Shown piece after piece: positions 25,416-34,484 of a stretch of 64,000 nt of DNA; within the stretch, counting starts at the first letter, position 1; each line of letters starts with the position of its first letter. The translations under genes and the position numbers were made by a program. The notes beneath the pieces were generated by a model that saw only the letters and a program-made list of their open reading frames with translations, had not been told where the DNA came from and made no database searches. The stretch covers positions 310,001 to 374,000 of the forward strand of contig MKSF01000013.1 in NCBI GenBank assembly GCA_001897155.1. Reading direction: 5' to 3'. The DNA comes from Bacteroidetes bacterium 47-18. Lineage in GTDB: Bacteria > Bacteroidota > Bacteroidia > Chitinophagales > Chitinophagaceae.

Positions 25416-25883
25416 TTAAGGTAAGGTAGCACCTACTTCCAGGTCGCACCTGTGTCCCGGCTCGCCGTGAGCGGGATTAGGCTTACCGGAGAACCCGGGA
25501 GCGGTCTGCTGAGCCGGCGGCGCAGCCGGCTGCACGGATACAGGCGACGTTGCATTGCCTGCCGGCACTACTGTCGGCTGGGGCATGGTCGATCCGGGCG
25601 GCGTATTAAGCGGGGCTCCCTCCGGGATATCACACCTGTGGTTGGGCTGGCCATGTGCCGGGTTGGTACCGGTAAGATGCGCATAGGGATTCTCCTGCGC
25701 GGTACCCTGCTGCGGCACTGCTGTGCCTTCAGGAGTAGTTACCTGCTCCATACTGCCTTCCGGCAGCGCAGCAGTTTCCTGTTCAGTTACCACCGGGGCA
25801 TCGGAAGAGGTAGTTTCATTGTTACAGGAGGCCAGCAGTAGGAGGCTCCCCAGTGCGGTAAGTAAAACAATACCTTTTTTCAT
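25416..25883 (-). CDS. Lipoprotein with two NPxHGxPxHRCD motifs
   Basis: The 155-residue protein has a signal peptide with lipobox LLLASC (C20) and a Pro/Thr/Gln-rich low-complexity body. The same 19-residue motif appears twice: residues 74-92 (NPAHGQPNHRCDIPEGAPL) and 136-154 (NPAHGEPGHRCDLEVGATL), identical at 14 positions by my count. The invariant His and Cys residues suggest metal or haem binding, but no function is established for this motif, which recurs in Bacteroidota exported proteins. The second motif forms the very C-terminus. The terminator at 25367-25391 follows the gene. Confidence 0.8.
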   Translation of the reverse strand: MKKGIVLLTALGSLLLLASCNNETTSSDAPVVTEQETAALPEGSMEQVTTPEGTAVPQQGTAQENPYAHLTGTNPAHGQPNHRCDIPEGAPLNTPPGSTMPQPTVVPAGNATSPVSVQPAAPPAQQTAPGFSGKPNPAHGEPGHRCDLEVGATLP

Positions 25884-26009
25884 AGTTTTCTGACATTTTC
25901 AAATTAAACAAAAGCACCGTGTTACTACATCATACCACCGGGTATATACCTGCAGGCCGGCACCGAAATTCAAGGGTATAGGGGAAGATACCGGGATACG
26001 GCTCTTCTT

Positions 26010-27092
26010 TTATTTTATATCAAAGTCCACAAATACCGCCTCAGACCTGGGATGGGCCTGGCAGGTAAGCACAAAATTGTTCGCCAGCTCATCAGGTTCC
26101 AGCGCGTAGTTCACCTCCATATCCACCTCACCTTCCGTCACCTTGGCCCTGCACGTGCAGCACACGCCGCCTTTGCAGGCAAACGGCAGGTCGGCTCCAT
26201 TCTTAAGCGCTGCATCCAGGATGGTATCGCCGCCGTAAGGCAGGTCGAACTCGAAGGATGTCCCGTCCAGGCGGACCGTCACCCTGCTCATCTTGGAAGT
26301 ATCGATATTTTTAGTCTTTTCAATCCATTCTTTAGAAGCCACCCGTGGCTGGTCGGGAGAAGCGAACAGTTCAAAGTGCACCTTCTGACCGGGCACCTGC
26401 TCCGCTTCAAAAAATCCCTTCAGGTCCATGATCATATCCTCCGGCCCGCATATAAAGACCTCGCTGAACCGGTCGTAATCCACTATCTTCCTGAATTCCT
26501 CTGCTTTCTGCCTGTTGATACGACCGTTGAAAGTAGCCGTATCCGTCTTTTCCCTTGTAAAGATATGGTGTATGACCAGGCGCTCCATATATTTATTTTT
26601 CAAGGCCTCCAGGCCTTCCTTAAAGATGATCGTACCCCTGTTCTTATTACCATATATCAGGGTAAAGGTACTTTCTGGATCCTCTCTCAGAACAGATTTC
26701 ATGATGCCATATACGGGCGTGATGCCACTTCCTGCCGCAAAAGCCAGATAGTTTTTGTTACCTTCCCCGGTGTTGCGCGCACAGAAATTGCCCAAGGGCT
26801 CCATCACTTCCAGCACATCGCCAACTTTCAGGGTATCATTGGCATAAGAGCTGAACTTACCGTCCTCCACTTTCTTCACAGCCACTCTCAGCTCATTCTC
26901 ATAGGGACTGGAGCAGATAGAATAAGACCGTCTTACTTCATCGGACTGGATAAGCTGCTTAAGGGTAATGTACTGGCCTGCTGCATAACGGAACGCTTCC
27001 TTTAGATCCTCGGGGATATGAAAACTGATGGAAACACAGTCCGGGGTTTCTCTTCGTATATCTTTAATTTTTAAACTATGAAATTGCGACAT
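26010..27092 (-). CDS. Ferredoxin-NADP reductase-type flavoprotein with C-terminal 2Fe-2S domain (PaaE-like)
   Basis: The 360-residue protein has an FAD-binding FNR domain with RSYSICSSP (55-63), an NAD(P)-binding domain with AAGSGITPVYGIMKS and VFICGPEDMI, and a C-terminal plant-type ferredoxin domain. The cluster ligands are C306, C311, C314 (CKGGVCCTC) and C344. This order matches PaaE/PaaK, the reductase of phenylacetyl-CoA epoxidase, and related HCP reductases. No paaABCD genes are adjacent, so a different oxygenase or desaturase partner, possibly encoded elsewhere, must be considered. Confidence 0.9.
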   Translation of the reverse strand: MSQFHSLKIKDIRRETPDCVSISFHIPEDLKEAFRYAAGQYITLKQLIQSDEVRRSYSICSSPYENELRVAVKKVEDGKFSSYANDTLKVGDVLEVMEPLGNFCARNTGEGNKNYLAFAAGSGITPVYGIMKSVLREDPESTFTLIYGNKNRGTIIFKEGLEALKNKYMERLVIHHIFTREKTDTATFNGRINRQKAEEFRKIVDYDRFSEVFICGPEDMIMDLKGFFEAEQVPGQKVHFELFASPDQPRVASKEWIEKTKNIDTSKMSRVTVRLDGTSFEFDLPYGGDTILDAALKNGADLPFACKGGVCCTCRAKVTEGEVDMEVNYALEPDELANNFVLTCQAHPRSEAVFVDFDIK

Positions 27093-27133
27093 AAATACAA
27101 ATATATGCTAAATAGGTCTATCCTGAATGATAA

Positions 27134-28342
27134 TTATCGCTGCACTGCGGCAGATGCGGGTGGCTCCTGTACAGCTATGCTCTGCTTATACATATCAATA
27201 TAGATAAGCATAGCAATAAAAAACCACGGCAGTATCTCCACCAGCGGCATGACCTGTATACCCAATATATGTACGATAATAGCGACGATCAGGAGACTGA
27301 TGGCCGCAAAGGCATACAGCCGGACCCAGGCCCTGTGCCTGAAGCTGAGGAAGGCCATAATAAAATGGGTAGGCACCGCCCAGAGGATATTGAAGTTGTT
27401 CCTGCAGGACTGGTGGTCCGTGCCGAGCCACATAAAGAGCATCAGCAGCCCCAGGAAGCCGAATACGAATAACACGATACGGCTCCAGATATGCTTTACA
27501 GAGGCCAGCGCCTTTATATTGAACACCAGCAGGCTGAATACCAGCAGGATAATGCCCATGATCATGGGCCAGTTCGTCACTGCAGGTACCGGCGCACCCT
27601 CCAGCAATACCTGCTCCTGGAAAACGACCGGCTTCCGGTTATAGGTGGCCCCGGACATGGCACCGTGGAGCAGGTCGGGCAGGAATAGGGCGCTTTCATT
27701 GTTCATCAGGCTGTCTACCTGGCTGCCCAGCAGTAAGTTGATACCCAGCCGCGGCCAGTGCTGCTGTGCCAGGTATTCATTGATAACGGAACGGAAGGAT
27801 ACTTTCTTACCCTGCATAATATCACCGTAGCTGAACTGCGGCGCCAGCACATTCTGGAAGACATCCCTGACCCGGGTGGCGCAGTTATCAAAGACAAAAT
27901 CATAGCGGTATTCCCTGTTCTGGGGCAGCACATTATGCTCCAGGAACTTTTCGATCATACCGATCTCTTCATCGCCCAGGCTTAAGCGCTGCTCTTTGAC
28001 CATACGCTGATCCATCCTGTAAGACTCCACAAAATCCCCGAAGTATTCCTTATCCAGGTAATAATTCAGCTTGCCCAACGTAAATTTCACATAGAACAGG
28101 CTGTCATAAAAGTTGAAGGTACCGTAGTTGTAAACGACATCGCTGCCCGTTTCCATATTCCTGATACGGATAGCGGTATGGCCAAAAGCCGTATAAAGCT
28201 CTTCGCCGACGCCACAGGTAAGCAGGCTGATCTGTTTACGGGGCGCTGCAGGAGCGGACGCCGCAGCGGTCGTATCCTGACCATATAATAACTGTCCGGC
28301 ACTCAGCAACAGCAGCAGGATGCCATAGAAGTATCTTATCAT
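27134..28342 (-). CDS. DUF4105 membrane protein
   Basis: From the chosen start MIRYFYGIL the protein has 402 residues; a longer form with seven extra residues is possible but would spoil the signal peptide. It has a signal peptide ending near LLYGQ and a periplasmic DUF4105 (Lnb N-terminal-like) region with SLLTCGVGEELYTAFGHTAIRI and FDNCATRVRDVF. The C-terminal third has about four to five membrane helices. The Cys in DNCATR and His in GHTAIR are conserved family features that resemble a papain-like hydrolase site. The function is unknown. Confidence 0.85.
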   Translation of the reverse strand: MIRYFYGILLLLLSAGQLLYGQDTTAAASAPAAPRKQISLLTCGVGEELYTAFGHTAIRIRNMETGSDVVYNYGTFNFYDSLFYVKFTLGKLNYYLDKEYFGDFVESYRMDQRMVKEQRLSLGDEEIGMIEKFLEHNVLPQNREYRYDFVFDNCATRVRDVFQNVLAPQFSYGDIMQGKKVSFRSVINEYLAQQHWPRLGINLLLGSQVDSLMNNESALFLPDLLHGAMSGATYNRKPVVFQEQVLLEGAPVPAVTNWPMIMGIILLVFSLLVFNIKALASVKHIWSRIVLFVFGFLGLLMLFMWLGTDHQSCRNNFNILWAVPTHFIMAFLSFRHRAWVRLYAFAAISLLIVAIIVHILGIQVMPLVEILPWFFIAMLIYIDMYKQSIAVQEPPASAAVQR

Positions 28343-28469
28343 GTAACGGAGATTTTCCGGCAAAAATATTGCATTTAATCCGTTTCCGCCGTATTTATTC
28401 CGGCCGGCCGTATGCCGTGTTTAACAAATATTATTGTTCCTGCCCCTCCGACCGAATCCGAAATTGTAC

Positions 28470-28477
28470 TAATTTTG
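28470..28477 (+). promoter_or_regulatory. TAnnTTTG -7 box upstream of the DUF4920 gene
   Basis: TAATTTTG followed by CAG lies 17 bp before the DUF4920 start codon (28495). It fits the Bacteroidota -7 consensus; the -33 element is not obvious. Confidence 0.5.
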
Positions 28478-28494
28478 CAGTTAAATATTTTTAT

Positions 28495-28974
28495 ATGAAA
28501 ACATTATTGCTTTCACTTGCGTTTGTGGCAGGTACGCTTACGCTTCATGCACAGGACAGGCCCAGCGCCGTTCCCGGCCAGACCTATGGTGAAAAGATAA
28601 CGGAAAAAGGAGCCATTGATATAAAGGAGCTTCCGAAGCTCATCGCCAAAAGCGAGAACGGAAAGGTACAGACCAAGATCAGGGCTAAAGTGCTGGAAGT
28701 ATGCTCCAAGAAAGGCTGCTGGCTGAACCTTGAGCTGGACGACAAGCAGACCGTCTTTGTAAAGATGAAAGATTACGCTTTCTTTCTCCCGGATGATGCC
28801 GTAGGCAAAACACTGATCCTGGAAGGTGAAGCGTTTGAAAAGGTGACTTCCGTAAATGAGCTGAAGCACTATGCCGAGGACGCGGGCAAAAGCCAGGAAG
28901 AGATAGACCAGATCACCGAGCCGCAGAAAAGCATCCGGTTCATGGCCTCCGGTATCGTAGTGCCTAAGAAATAA
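28495..28974 (+). CDS. DUF4920 periplasmic protein
   Basis: From ATG 28495 the protein has 159 residues. I chose this start because it opens with a signal peptide (MKTLLLSLAFVAGTLTLHAQ), and the in-frame upstream sequence contains the promoter. The DUF4920 signature CSKKGCWLNLELDD with a Cys-x4-Cys pair is present, together with VFVKMKDYAFFLPDDA. The fold is OB-like, and the Cys pair could bind a metal or be redox-active, but no function is known. Confidence 0.88.
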   Translation: MKTLLLSLAFVAGTLTLHAQDRPSAVPGQTYGEKITEKGAIDIKELPKLIAKSENGKVQTKIRAKVLEVCSKKGCWLNLELDDKQTVFVKMKDYAFFLPDDAVGKTLILEGEAFEKVTSVNELKHYAEDAGKSQEEIDQITEPQKSIRFMASGIVVPKK

Positions 28975-29098
28975 GCTTTTTTATCGTAACGGGAATATAC
29001 GGGTTACAGGACAGTGCAGCATAAGGCACCTGACCTGTAACCTTTTCTGCTTTATACAGGCCATCGGCTGTATGCAACAGGAAATAAAGCCGTTTCCT

Positions 29099-29106
29099 TA
29101 CTTTTG
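29099..29106 (+). promoter_or_regulatory. TAnnTTTG -7 box upstream of the UMF1-type MFS gene
   Basis: TACTTTTG followed by CAGG is 23 bp before the start codon. It matches the Bacteroidota -7 consensus. Confidence 0.5.
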
Positions 29107-29129
29107 CAGGAGCAAAGCCACTCCAATCC

Positions 29130-30449
29130 ATGCCGAACAATAAAAGAGTACATCGTTCCTGGTGCCTGTATGACTGGGCCAATTCAGCCTATAACCTGGT
29201 CATCACTTCGACCGTTTTCCCGGCGTATTATATAGCCATTACCACTACCGCCGACAAAGGCGATAAGGTAACTTTTTTCGGAAAGGAAATCATCAACAGC
29301 TCCCTGCTCAATTATGCCATCGCCTTCGCCTACCTGGTCATAGCCTTCCTCTCGCCTATCCTGTCTTCCATTGCTGACATCAAGGGCAATAAAAAGCAGT
29401 TCATGCAGCTTTTCAGCACCTTCGGCGCGGTAGCCTGCATGGGGCTCTTTTTTTTCAGGCCGGGCTATACGGAGCTCGGCATCTTCCTGGCCGTTGCGGC
29501 AGCCATAGGCTATTGCGGCAGCCTTGTGTTCTATAATGCCTACCTGCCGGAGATCGCACTGCCGGAGGAGCAGAACCAGCTGAGCGCCCGGGGATATACC
29601 TATGGCTACATAGGCAGCGTCCTGCTGCAGGTCCTATGCCTGGTATTTCTCTTTTACGGCTTCAGTGACGACACACTGGGCGCTCGTTTATCTTTCCTGG
29701 GCGTGGGTATCTGGTGGCTGGTGTTCGCCCAAATCTCTTTCCGGGGACTCCCGGACAACCGGGACAGAACAGCGGAAGCTCCTGCCAGCAGGCACCTGTT
29801 CACCAGCGGCTTTATGGAGCTAAGGTCTGTATGGCATGATATCCGCCGGAGAAAGCTGCTCGGCAGGTATCTCCTGGCCTTCTTTTTCTATAGTATGGGC
29901 GTACAGACCGTCATGCTGGCTGCTGCCGAATTCGGTAAGAAGGAAGTGGTAAAGGAGGTGGACGGCCGGTGGATACCTTTAGGGACGGAAGACCTGGTGA
30001 TCGCCATACTCCTCATACAACTGGTGGCCATCCTGGGCGCCGTCTTTATGGCCCGCCTGGGTAACAGGATCGGCAATATCAGGGTCCTGATAGGGGCCGT
30101 AGTGATCTGGATAGGTATTTGCATTACCGCCTATTACACCCGTGTGATGTACGAGTTTTATATGCTTGCGGTCGTGGTGGGCCTGGTAATGGGCGGCATC
30201 CAGAGCATGAGCAGGTCCACCTATTCCCGGCTCATCCCGCAGGATACGGAAGATACCACCTCGTATTTCAGCTTTTATGACGTAACGGAAAAAATAGCCA
30301 TTGTGATCGGTATGTTCAGCTTTGCGTTCGTAGAGCATATGACAGGCGATATGCGTAAATCCATCTTTGCCCTGGCAGGCTTTTTTATCATCGGGCTGTT
30401 CCTGCTGCTGCTCACGCTCCGTGCAGCACGACATCAGGCATCTTCCTGA
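29130..30449 (+). CDS. MFS transporter, UMF1/Atg22-like family
   Basis: The 439-residue protein has about twelve membrane helices. The N-terminal signature SWCLYDWANSAYNLVITSTV followed by FPAYY identifies the UMF1/Atg22-like branch of the major facilitator superfamily. SMSRSTYSRLIPQ in the second half is also typical. Substrates are uncertain; amino-acid or drug export is proposed for relatives. Its 3' end overlaps the convergent CrtI-like gene by 16 bp, leaving no room for a separate terminator. Confidence 0.92.
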   Translation: MPNNKRVHRSWCLYDWANSAYNLVITSTVFPAYYIAITTTADKGDKVTFFGKEIINSSLLNYAIAFAYLVIAFLSPILSSIADIKGNKKQFMQLFSTFGAVACMGLFFFRPGYTELGIFLAVAAAIGYCGSLVFYNAYLPEIALPEEQNQLSARGYTYGYIGSVLLQVLCLVFLFYGFSDDTLGARLSFLGVGIWWLVFAQISFRGLPDNRDRTAEAPASRHLFTSGFMELRSVWHDIRRRKLLGRYLLAFFFYSMGVQTVMLAAAEFGKKEVVKEVDGRWIPLGTEDLVIAILLIQLVAILGAVFMARLGNRIGNIRVLIGAVVIWIGICITAYYTRVMYEFYMLAVVVGLVMGGIQSMSRSTYSRLIPQDTEDTTSYFSFYDVTEKIAIVIGMFSFAFVEHMTGDMRKSIFALAGFFIIGLFLLLLTLRAARHQASS

Positions 30450-31945
30450 TTGAGCTTAGACAGGAGGTAATCAAGCCCCAGGATATGCGCGCAGGTAGAT
30501 ACCGCGGTAATGCTCACTCCCAGCACGCCATGCACATTGATGTTCTGACCGGTCAGGAACAGGTTGGGCACTTTGGTCTGTACGCTTATCTGCGATGATA
30601 AGGGAGACCGCGCGTCCGCTATGATACCATAAACGCTGCCGTCGTCCGTGCCCATATAATCCCTGAAGGTCAGCGGGGTGGCCACCTTAAATTTAAGACA
30701 GGCTTCCTTTATTTCCGGGAAGCGGACCGCCACTTTATCTATGAGCAACTGTGCGATCTTATTTTTATAGGCCTCATATTCGTGGTTTCTCACCACGGGC
30801 ACGCCGGTATTATTAAAGGTATGGGAATACGGTGCCAGCTCTTTAACATCCATATAGCTCAGCAGTGATATGGTTTCCGCAAAGCCCGGGGCCCTGTTAT
30901 CTTCCGTAAAATATATGGCATAATGATCCGGACTTTCGGGATCCAGCCGTTGCAGCACTTCCATCGCGTTGCCTTCATTCCAGTAGATGTTGTATTTCCT
31001 GTGCGGGATGGTGCGTGGGCGCAGCACTATATTGACCATCAGGATGCTGACGGAATTAGGCGCTTCCTCGATGCGCTGCCTGAAGGCTTTTTTGATCTTA
31101 TTGCTCTCCAGCAGCGAGAGGGTCTGCTTGGGGTGGATATTACTAATGCACTTGCCGCCTATGTAATGCTTACCGGTATGGGTCTGCACCTCAATAGAGG
31201 CGTCCTCCCGTTCCCGGATAAAGGTCACTTTTTCATTCCTGTAGATCGTGCCCCCGTATTTCTGCAAAGATTTCCAGAGCGCCTTGGCGATCCTTGCGCT
31301 GCTGCCCCGTACCTTATAGGCTCCTTCTATATAGCTGCTGCATACCAGGGCATGAATATAAAAAGGCGTGGTATCGCTGTTGCCGGCATATAATATGCTG
31401 TTTCCTACCACGATCTCCTTCAGCTTCTCATCCGAGAAAAGATCATCTATTACCTCTTTCAGGGTCCAGTTCAGCACATCCAGCTTTTCCGTAGGGTCAC
31501 CGTTCTTCAGCATGTAGAGCGGGAATTTCTGCAGCACATCCCGTATCAGCGCCACATAGTTTTCAAGCGCTTCCCGCTGGTGGGGGAAATATTTGGCCAG
31601 TTGCGCCACATAATTATCATAGCCCTGCGCCAGCGGGTACATTATCGGGTCGTCGCCCGTCAGTATGGCATCATAACAGTCCCGCTCATAGGGCATCAGG
31701 TCCAACTGGTCCAGGATCTCGGCATATTTGAATATTTTATACTGGTTCTTGCCTTCGCTTACGCTCCCGATGTAATGGATACAACTGTCAAACAGCTTCT
31801 TACCAAAGCTGAAGCTCTGGAGACAGCCGCCTATCTGCCTGTTCTGCTCTATAATGCCCACATTATAGCCTTCCTTTGCCAGTATGACACCGCACAGCAA
31901 TCCGCCGAGCCCCGCTCCTAATATGATAATATCATGCTGCACCAT
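30434..31945 (-). CDS. NAD(P)/FAD-dependent oxidoreductase, phytoene desaturase/retinol saturase-like
   Basis: The 503-residue protein begins with an FAD-binding motif ILGAGLGGLLCGVILAKEG (7-25) followed by VGIIEQNRQIGGCLQSF, and ends with the CrtI-family motif LFLTGQNINVHGVLGVS. This group includes carotenoid desaturases, carotenoid isomerases and all-trans-retinol saturases. No carotenoid genes are adjacent. The gene is convergent and overlapping with the MFS gene. The pRiA4b-type gene lies 74 bp upstream, behind a terminator, so it is probably transcribed separately. Confidence 0.88.
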   Translation of the reverse strand: MVQHDIIILGAGLGGLLCGVILAKEGYNVGIIEQNRQIGGCLQSFSFGKKLFDSCIHYIGSVSEGKNQYKIFKYAEILDQLDLMPYERDCYDAILTGDDPIMYPLAQGYDNYVAQLAKYFPHQREALENYVALIRDVLQKFPLYMLKNGDPTEKLDVLNWTLKEVIDDLFSDEKLKEIVVGNSILYAGNSDTTPFYIHALVCSSYIEGAYKVRGSSARIAKALWKSLQKYGGTIYRNEKVTFIREREDASIEVQTHTGKHYIGGKCISNIHPKQTLSLLESNKIKKAFRQRIEEAPNSVSILMVNIVLRPRTIPHRKYNIYWNEGNAMEVLQRLDPESPDHYAIYFTEDNRAPGFAETISLLSYMDVKELAPYSHTFNNTGVPVVRNHEYEAYKNKIAQLLIDKVAVRFPEIKEACLKFKVATPLTFRDYMGTDDGSVYGIIADARSPLSSQISVQTKVPNLFLTGQNINVHGVLGVSITAVSTCAHILGLDYLLSKLNQEDA

Positions 31946-31971
31946 TATTTTACATTTGTGTATCCATAAAA

Positions 31972-31993
31972 AAAGGAAAGACTCCTTTCCTTT
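31972..31993 (-). terminator. Intrinsic terminator of the mgtE-purD operon
   Basis: A perfect 9-bp stem (AAAGGAAAG, 31972-31980, with 31985-31993) and 4-nt loop lie 27 bp after the pRiA4b ORF-3 stop. On the minus strand the stem is followed by a run of T residues. Confidence 0.8.
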
Positions 31994-32019
31994 AATAACT
32001 TAAAATATGTTTGTGAATC

Positions 32020-32547
32020 CTATAACTCTTCGGCCGCACCCGCATCATCCGTGAAGCCTTCATCCATCTCCTGCTGTCCCAGGTCATACTTTTCCTCTAT
32101 CTCCATCATACGTTCCACCGCTATTCCTTTTACGCCCGACTGGGCAGGGGCAATTCCTTCTTTACGGAAACAGTGCGGGTAGGTGATCTTGAAGCTTTCT
32201 TCCTTATCCAGGCCTATAAGCTCTATGAGAAAGGTCCACTTCTTCACCCGGTCGTATTCATAGACGAATTTTTTATTGGGGTTATCGACCAGCGCGGATA
32301 CCGGTGTCTTAATCATGGATAAGGCCGGTGCATCCTTTTTGTTGACCATGACCTCGGATGATATCTCGCGGAAGCGGACCCATTTGTCATTACTTTCAAA
32401 AAAAGAGGCTGCATGTTTGTTATCAAACTCGAAAGCTTTGAGTATGGCCTCATGAAATTCAGAGAATGTCTGTCCCGTCAGGAGCGCAATATCCCTGTAA
32501 ATAGTATCTTCATCTTCCCAGTAAACCCTGAATTTTAAAACCGGCAT
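32020..32547 (-). CDS. Plasmid pRiA4b ORF-3-like family protein
   Basis: The 175-residue protein starts FRVYWEDEDTIYRDIALL and contains FSEFHEAILKAFEFDNKHAASF, the hallmark of the pRiA4b ORF-3 (IS1096 TnpR passenger-like) family. The C-terminus is acidic (EMDEGFTDDAGAAEEL). The family's molecular role is unknown; despite its name nothing here suggests a mobile element. It is the last gene of the mgtE-purD-DUF3109 operon, 30 bp after DUF3109. Confidence 0.82.
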   Translation of the reverse strand: MPVLKFRVYWEDEDTIYRDIALLTGQTFSEFHEAILKAFEFDNKHAASFFESNDKWVRFREISSEVMVNKKDAPALSMIKTPVSALVDNPNKKFVYEYDRVKKWTFLIELIGLDKEESFKITYPHCFRKEGIAPAQSGVKGIAVERMMEIEEKYDLGQQEMDEGFTDDAGAAEEL

Positions 32548-32577
32548 AGTATATATCTTTTGTAAGTAAAATAGTGA

Positions 32578-33156
32578 TTACTGAACCCCGTAGAATTCCT
32601 TCGCGATCTGGTCCAGGGTATTATAAAATTCTTCGCCGTACTTCCTGATGAGCGGCTCCTTTAAGAAACGGTACACCGGCACTTTGAGCTGCTTGCCCAG
32701 CTTGCAGGCAGGCTTGCAAAGCGTTTCCCTCGGCTCATAGTTAACGGCCTCAAAGGTCTTATAGCGCTGCGTACGGATAGGATACAGGTGGCAACTGATA
32801 GGCTTTTTAAAGCTGATACGGCCCTCATTGTATTCTTTTTCAAAAGCGCATTTCACATGGCCCAGCTCATCATAGTAGCCATACACGCATATCCCGCCCT
32901 CTATCGTCGGGGTTACCAGGTCGAACTCATCATCCGTGGTATGCGTACCTTCCGCCTCGATCTGGCTGACTGCCTTGTCCATCAGCAAATGCTTCACCGC
33001 GGGGTAATATTTTTCAATAAGCTGCGCTTCCTCTTCAGTAATGGGTGCTCCCGCGTCACCATCCACACAGCAACCGCCCTTACATTTATCCAGGTCACAG
33101 ACGAATTGCCTGCTTACCACATGGTCGCTGATCAGCTTATCATCAATTTCTATCAT
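32578..33156 (-). CDS. DUF3109 cysteine-rich protein
   Basis: The 192-residue protein has clustered cysteines: CDLDKCKGGCCVDGDAG near residues 20-36, CVYGY and VKCAFE near 92-105, SCHLYP near 122, and CKPACKLGK near 145. The DUF3109 family, related to YkgJ-type proteins, is thought to bind a metal or Fe-S cluster, but its role is not established. The gene sits 15 bp after purD and 30 bp before the pRiA4b ORF-3 gene, so it is co-transcribed. The Cys pattern is complete and shows no sign of decay. Confidence 0.88.
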   Translation of the reverse strand: MIEIDDKLISDHVVSRQFVCDLDKCKGGCCVDGDAGAPITEEEAQLIEKYYPAVKHLLMDKAVSQIEAEGTHTTDDEFDLVTPTIEGGICVYGYYDELGHVKCAFEKEYNEGRISFKKPISCHLYPIRTQRYKTFEAVNYEPRETLCKPACKLGKQLKVPVYRFLKEPLIRKYGEEFYNTLDQIAKEFYGVQ

Positions 33157-33171
33157 TACTGTTATATTGGT

Positions 33172-34455
33172 TTATTTGAATTCGTAACCGATATCCGTCC
33201 TGAAATATTTTTTATCAAAATCTATTCCGGCGATATTTTCATAGGACCGCTCCAGCGCTTCACCGATGGTATCACCATAGGAGGTGACCGCCAGCACCCT
33301 TCCGCCGTTGGTCAGCACCCGGCCATCGTCCTGCCTGGTACCCGCGTGAAAAACGATACTGCCTTCCACTGCGTCCAGCCCGGTGATCGCCTTACCGTTC
33401 TCGTACTGTTCCGGGTAGCCGCCCGATACCATCATTACGGTACAGGCGCATCGCGGATCAATATTGCCTCCGGGATCATAGGAAGCTTTAAAGCTGCCGG
33501 CTGCCATATCCTCGATCATCTCTACCAGGTCGCCTTTCAGCCTGGGCATGACCACCTCAGTTTCCGGGTCACCCATCCTGCAGTTGTATTCGATCACGAA
33601 AGGATCGCCGTCCACATTGATCAGCCCGAAAAATATGAAGCCGTTGTAAGTGATATTTTCAGCCTGGAGTCCCCGGACCGTAGGCTTAATGATGCGCTCC
33701 TCCACCCTGGCGGCAAAGTCGCCCGTATAGAACGGAACAGGCGAAACCGCTCCCATCCCTCCGGTATTCAGGCCTTTGTCGCCCTCACCTATACGCTTGT
33801 AATCCTTGGCTTCGGGAAACAGGATGTAAGAGCTGCCGTTGGTCATTACAAAGACAGACACTTCCACGCCACTGAGAAACTGCTCTATCACCACTTTCCG
33901 GCCGGCCTCCCCGAACCGGGCTTCCTTGAGCATATCGGTAAATACCGCCTTTGCCTCTTCCCTGCTTTCAGTTATCACTACGCCTTTACCCGCCGCCAGT
34001 CCGTCGGCTTTGAGCACAATGGGTGTGCTGTGCTGCTCCAGGTAAGCCAGGCCTTCATCGAAAGATTGCAGATCGAACTCCCTGTAAGCGGCTGTGGGAA
34101 TATTATGGCGCATCATAAATTCCTTGGCGTATGCCTTGCTGCCTTCCAGTTGCGCGCCTTCCTTTGAAGGTCCCGCCACTATGATATGCTTCAGGGCATC
34201 ATCACCTTTTATAAAATCATAAATACCGTTCACCAGGGTGTCCTCACCTCCGGGTAGGAGGATGTCTATGTTATGCTCCAGGCAAAAGGCTCGGATACTG
34301 TCAAAATCATTTAATTTCAGTGCAATATTCGTGCCATACAGGGCAGTACCCGCATTGCCCGGGGCAATGTACAGCTTGCTGCAACGGCTGCTCTGCTTTA
34401 ATTTCCACGCCAAAGCATGTTCTCTGCCACCCGACCCTAATAAAAGTATATTCAT
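33172..34455 (-). CDS. purD: Phosphoribosylamine--glycine ligase
   Basis: The 427-residue enzyme has the N-terminal [13 protein letters not shown] motif (7-19), the ATP-grasp domain with [14 protein letters not shown], and the Mg/ATP-binding end [16 protein letters not shown]. It catalyses the second step of purine synthesis, joining glycine to phosphoribosylamine with ATP. It is full length. The mgtE stop is 29 bp upstream and DUF3109 begins 15 bp downstream, giving one operon. A Mg2+ importer co-expressed with an ATP-Mg ligase may be coincidental. Confidence 0.97.
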   Translation of the reverse strand: MNILLLGSGGREHALAWKLKQSSRCSKLYIAPGNAGTALYGTNIALKLNDFDSIRAFCLEHNIDILLPGGEDTLVNGIYDFIKGDDALKHIIVAGPSKEGAQLEGSKAYAKEFMMRHNIPTAAYREFDLQSFDEGLAYLEQHSTPIVLKADGLAAGKGVVITESREEAKAVFTDMLKEARFGEAGRKVVIEQFLSGVEVSVFVMTNGSSYILFPEAKDYKRIGEGDKGLNTGGMGAVSPVPFYTGDFAARVEERIIKPTVRGLQAENITYNGFIFFGLINVDGDPFVIEYNCRMGDPETEVVMPRLKGDLVEMIEDMAAGSFKASYDPGGNIDPRCACTVMMVSGGYPEQYENGKAITGLDAVEGSIVFHAGTRQDDGRVLTNGGRVLAVTSYGDTIGEALERSYENIAGIDFDKKYFRTDIGYEFK

Positions 34456-34484
34456 AATGTTATTTGTAAAATTTTATATCTGTT

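Noticed and set aside
26052-27005. 317-codon plus-strand frame opposite the FNR-type reductase
   Set aside because: The minus-strand frame holds complete FAD, NAD and 2Fe-2S motifs; the plus frame has no motif.
32020-32547. Possible mobile element because of the pRiA4b ORF-3/IS1096 family name
   Set aside because: No transposase, inverted repeats or target duplication nearby; the gene sits inside a housekeeping operon.
32788-34167. 459-codon open frame on the plus strand opposite purD and DUF3109
   Set aside because: Antisense to two conserved genes, no domain, no plausible start context.
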